From contig NZ_CP099572.1 in assembly GCF_040409805.1 (NCBI RefSeq), forward strand, positions 1,798,001 through 1,862,000: a DNA stretch of 64,000 bases, written 5' to 3'. The notes below the pieces were generated by a model, which saw only the letters and a list, made by a program, of their open reading frames with translations, was not told where the DNA came from and did not search any database. This DNA comes from Polynucleobacter sp. MWH-UH23A. Its GTDB lineage: Bacteria; Pseudomonadota; Gammaproteobacteria; Burkholderiales; Burkholderiaceae. Within the stretch, counting starts at the first letter, position 1, and each line of letters begins with the position of its first letter. A program made the translations under genes and the position numbers. Positions 62,020 to 64,000 of this stretch are shown here, one piece after another.

Positions 62020-63222
62020 TTACCAGTTAGGTTCGCGATCTGGTGTGGCAGAAATGCGATGAACGCTTAAATCAGCGCCCTCAAACTCTTCCTCTTGAGA
62101 CATCCGAATACCAATAACCGCCTTCAGCACACCATAGACTACAAAGCCGCCCACTAAGGCAATACCCACACCCATCAGACTACCAATCAGTTGACCTGTA
62201 AAAGTAATGCCACCGATTCCGCCAAGCGCCTTCGTTCCAAAAATGCCAGCAGCTAAACCACCCCAAAGTCCACACAATCCATGAAGAGGCCAAACACCCA
62301 ATACATCATCCAACTTCCAACGGTTTTGGACTAGGGTAAACATATATACAAATAAAGCACCGGCAACCAAACCAACAAACAAAGCGCCAACTGGATGCAT
62401 CAAATCAGAACCCGCGCACACCGCAACTAATCCAGCAAGCGGACCGTTGTATGCAAAGCCTGGATCATTACGTCCAATCACCCATGCAGCGAGTGTTCCA
62501 CCAACCATTGCCATTAATGAGTTCAAGGCAACTAAACCGCTGATCTTGTCGATAGTTTGCGCGCTCATCACATTAAAACCAAACCAACCCACCGCTAAAA
62601 TCCATGCGCCTAGTGCTAAGAAGGGAATGCTGGATGGCGGGTGCGCAGAGATTTGTCCTTCTTTGGTGTAACGGCCACGGCGAGCGCCAAGCAAGATAAC
62701 AGCGGGCAATGCAATCCAACCACCAACAGCATGGACAACTACTGAACCTGCGAAATCATGAAACTCTTCGCCAGTGAAACCCTTAATCCATGCCTGAATA
62801 CCGTAATGCTGATTCCACGCAATGCCTTCAAAAAAGGGATAAACGAAACCAACCAAAATAAAAGTAGCGATCAATTGGGGATTAAATTTCGCTCTCTCAG
62901 CTATGCCGCCAGAAATAATGGCAGGAATTGCAGCTGCAAAAGTAAGGAGAAAGAAAAACTTCACTAACTCGTAACCATTTTTTTCAGCCAGTAGTTCTGC
63001 ACCCGAAAAGAAGTTCACTCCGTATGCGATGCTGTAACCGATGAAGAAATAAGCAATCGTAGAAACTGCAAAATCCACCAAGATTTTTACCAAGGCATTT
63101 ACCTGGTTTTTCTTACGCACAGTACCTAGCTCAAGAAATGCAAAACCCGCATGCATTGCAAGCACCATGATGGCACCCAACAAAATAAATAGAGCATCAC
63201 TGCCAGATTTCAAAATTTCCAC
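62020..63222 (-). CDS. amt: Ammonium transporter Amt
   Basis: A 400-residue channel with eleven predicted helices starting at a GTG (63222) behind a GGGGGA ribosome-binding site. Signatures are FAFLELGTVRKKNQVNALVK, DFAGSVVVHAVGGWIALPA with the conserved twin-His region, GWFGFNVMSAQ, and the C-terminal WPLHGLCGLWGGLAAG. The first helix is close to the N-terminus, so there is no separate signal peptide. No glnK/PII gene is adjacent, which is unusual for amt, but a NtrC-like site lies upstream. Confidence 0.93.
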   Translation of the reverse strand: MEILKSGSDALFILLGAIMVLAMHAGFAFLELGTVRKKNQVNALVKILVDFAVSTIAYFFIGYSIAYGVNFFSGAELLAEKNGYELVKFFFLLTFAAAIPAIISGGIAERAKFNPQLIATFILVGFVYPFFEGIAWNQHYGIQAWIKGFTGEEFHDFAGSVVVHAVGGWIALPAVILLGARRGRYTKEGQISAHPPSSIPFLALGAWILAVGWFGFNVMSAQTIDKISGLVALNSLMAMVGGTLAAWVIGRNDPGFAYNGPLAGLVAVCAGSDLMHPVGALFVGLVAGALFVYMFTLVQNRWKLDDVLGVWPLHGLCGLWGGLAAGIFGTKALGGIGGITFTGQLIGSLMGVGIALVGGFVVYGVLKAVIGIRMSQEEEFEGADLSVHRISATPDREPNW

Positions 63223-63282
63223 TTGTTTCCCCCTTCTATTTTTTGCATCATTATGGGGAGTAAATAAACTTATTAAGGTGCA

Positions 63283-63305
63283 ATATGCACTTTTTTAGTG
63301 CATAT
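63283..63305. promoter_or_regulatory. NtrC-like inverted repeat between amt and the Rap1a/Tai-like gene
   Basis: A perfect 9-bp inverted repeat ATATGCACT-TTTTT-AGTGCATAT. Its core TGCAC-N7-GTGCA matches the NtrC enhancer pattern TGCACY-N5-RGTGCA. It is 60-80 bases upstream of the amt start. A clear sigma-54 -24/-12 pair was not found, so the regulator assignment is tentative. Confidence 0.55.
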
Positions 63306-63358
63306 ATCCTCTAGAATGATGGTTTATGATCGATTCACATTCACTTAAGGGAGAACCC

Positions 63359-63727
63359 ATGAAGAAAGTCCTGATTTTTTTAACTGCTATCGCAGCGTTT
63401 TCTGGCTTGGCACAGGCACAAGGCAATGCAGGCGTTAAGGTTCTCAGCACACAAGAGCTGGTAAATGTCTGCAAATTACCTGCAAGCCCAGAATCTAGAA
63501 GCTTTTGTATTGGCTACTCGACCGCAATTTATGACACTTATTTGGCTACGCGTCATCCACAGCGCGCAAAACCATTTATCTGTGTAAAGCAACCTGCCCC
63601 ATCCCGCGATGAAGTCATCGCTGATTTCGTGAAGTTTGGACAAGAGAATCCACAAACCGCTGACAAACCAGCAGCCGGTGTTTTCTTAGGTTTCTTGGCA
63701 GCGAAGTTTCCTTGCGCCAGAAAATAA
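63359..63727 (+). CDS. Rap1a/Tai-like secreted protein
   Basis: A 122-residue precursor from the ATG at 63359, which has AAGGGAG eight bases upstream; the frame stays open to 63326. The signal peptide is residues ~1-20 (cleavage after AQA). The mature part has four cysteines, including VCKLPASPESRSFCIGYSTAIYD-type helix (residues ~38-60), FICVKQP and FPCARK at the end. This resembles the Rap1a/Tai fold first described in type VI immunity proteins, but stand-alone members are widespread and no effector gene is adjacent. Confidence 0.78.
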   Translation: MKKVLIFLTAIAAFSGLAQAQGNAGVKVLSTQELVNVCKLPASPESRSFCIGYSTAIYDTYLATRHPQRAKPFICVKQPAPSRDEVIADFVKFGQENPQTADKPAAGVFLGFLAAKFPCARK

Positions 63728-63773
63728 TCCGACCAATCCACTGAACTCAATTTAATTTAAAGGATCTGTTGAT

Positions 63774-64000
63774 ATGAAAAAAATTATCGCGATTACTGTA
63801 GCAACCCTTGCAATTGCTGGCTGCTCAAATATGAGCAATACTGAACAACGCACACTCTCTGGTGCTGGTATTGGCGCTGCAGCTGGCGCTATCGGTACCG
63901 CCATTTTCCATGGCAACCCAATCTGGGGTGCCGTTGGTGGCGCAGCTGTTGGTGCGGCATCAGGCTACATATATGATTCCTACAAAAAAGAGCAGGCATC
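63774..64000 (+). CDS. Glycine-zipper lipoprotein (partial, 3' end outside window)
   Basis: The first ~75 codons of a gene cut by the right edge, starting at ATG 63774 behind AAAGGA. The signal has a lipobox-like LAIAGC, so lipidation at Cys16 is expected. Then comes a glycine zipper with GAGIGAAAGAIGTAIFHG and GAVGGAAVGAASGYIYD, as in YmgG/OmpA-like zipper or SlyB-type outer-membrane lipoproteins. It lies 46 bases after the Rap1a/Tai-like gene and is probably cotranscribed with it. Confidence 0.82.
   Translation, partial: MKKIIAITVATLAIAGCSNMSNTEQRTLSGAGIGAAAGAIGTAIFHGNPIWGAVGGAAVGAASGYIYDSYKKEQA

Noticed and set aside
63359-63727. Type VI secretion immunity protein
   Set aside because: The Rap1a/Tai-like fold alone does not show this; there is no effector or type VI gene beside it.

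Overview
The window looks like a chromosome segment from a betaproteobacterium of the family Burkholderiaceae, most likely a Polynucleobacter-type freshwater bacterium. This is inferred from moderate GC content (about 45 percent by eye), short intergenic gaps, split pntAA/pntAB/pntB transhydrogenase genes, Bug/TctC and TRAP transporters, and a groES-groEL operon with a CIRCE operator. No species marker such as rRNA is present.

Layout. 1-4.5 kb (+): glycolate oxidase glcDEF (glcD enters from the left edge), yggS and proC. 4.5-7.5 kb (-): recG-ubiA. 7.5-13 kb (+): queA-tgt and yajC-secD-secF. 13-15.8 kb (-): purB-waaA. 15.9-17.6 kb: a GST gene (+) and mnmA (-). 17.8-20.7 kb (+): pntAA-pntAB-pntB, then a Bug-type binding protein. 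21.9-23.9 kb (-): groES-groEL under a CIRCE-bearing promoter. 24.2-28.1 kb (+): a degenerate EAL-domain protein, a NarL/BvgA-type response regulator and a BvgS-type hybrid kinase, then dacB. 29.6-37.1 kb (-): pgk-pyk-fba-purC-purE-purK-tsaC, so lower glycolysis and purine synthesis share one gene train. 37.3-40.7 kb (+): ilvE, a zinc-finger protein, waaF and two small genes. 40.7-48.9 kb: an M48 protease (-), moaC (+), and on the minus strand a type IV pilin, terC, sucC-sucD, recA-recX with a LexA box, and a DUF2878-like protein. 49-51.7 kb is the only untidy region: tRNA-Met, an FMN glutamate-synthase-like gene, a decayed second tRNA-Met copy, paired palindromes, and a secreted repeat protein gene interrupted by an amber codon. 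51.7-64 kb: a MOSC protein, an MHS-type symporter, a TakP-like TRAP transporter with a gamma-glutamyltransferase gene, a TRIC-family protein, maleylacetoacetate isomerase, an AEC transporter, a gamma carbonic anhydrase, an ammonium transporter, and two small envelope proteins, the last one cut by the right edge.

How the genes work together. Most of the window is core metabolism and housekeeping. The main novelty candidate is the signalling locus at 24.1-28.1 kb. It combines the three protein classes of the Bordetella bvgR/bvgA/bvgS locus (an EAL protein that has lost its catalytic residues, a BvgA-like regulator, a BvgS-like phosphorelay kinase) in a different gene order. A near-perfect inverted heptad resembling a BvgA binding site lies upstream of the first gene. 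The second area of interest is the tRNA-Met-bounded interval at 49-51.7 kb, which carries signs of duplication, insertion or decay.
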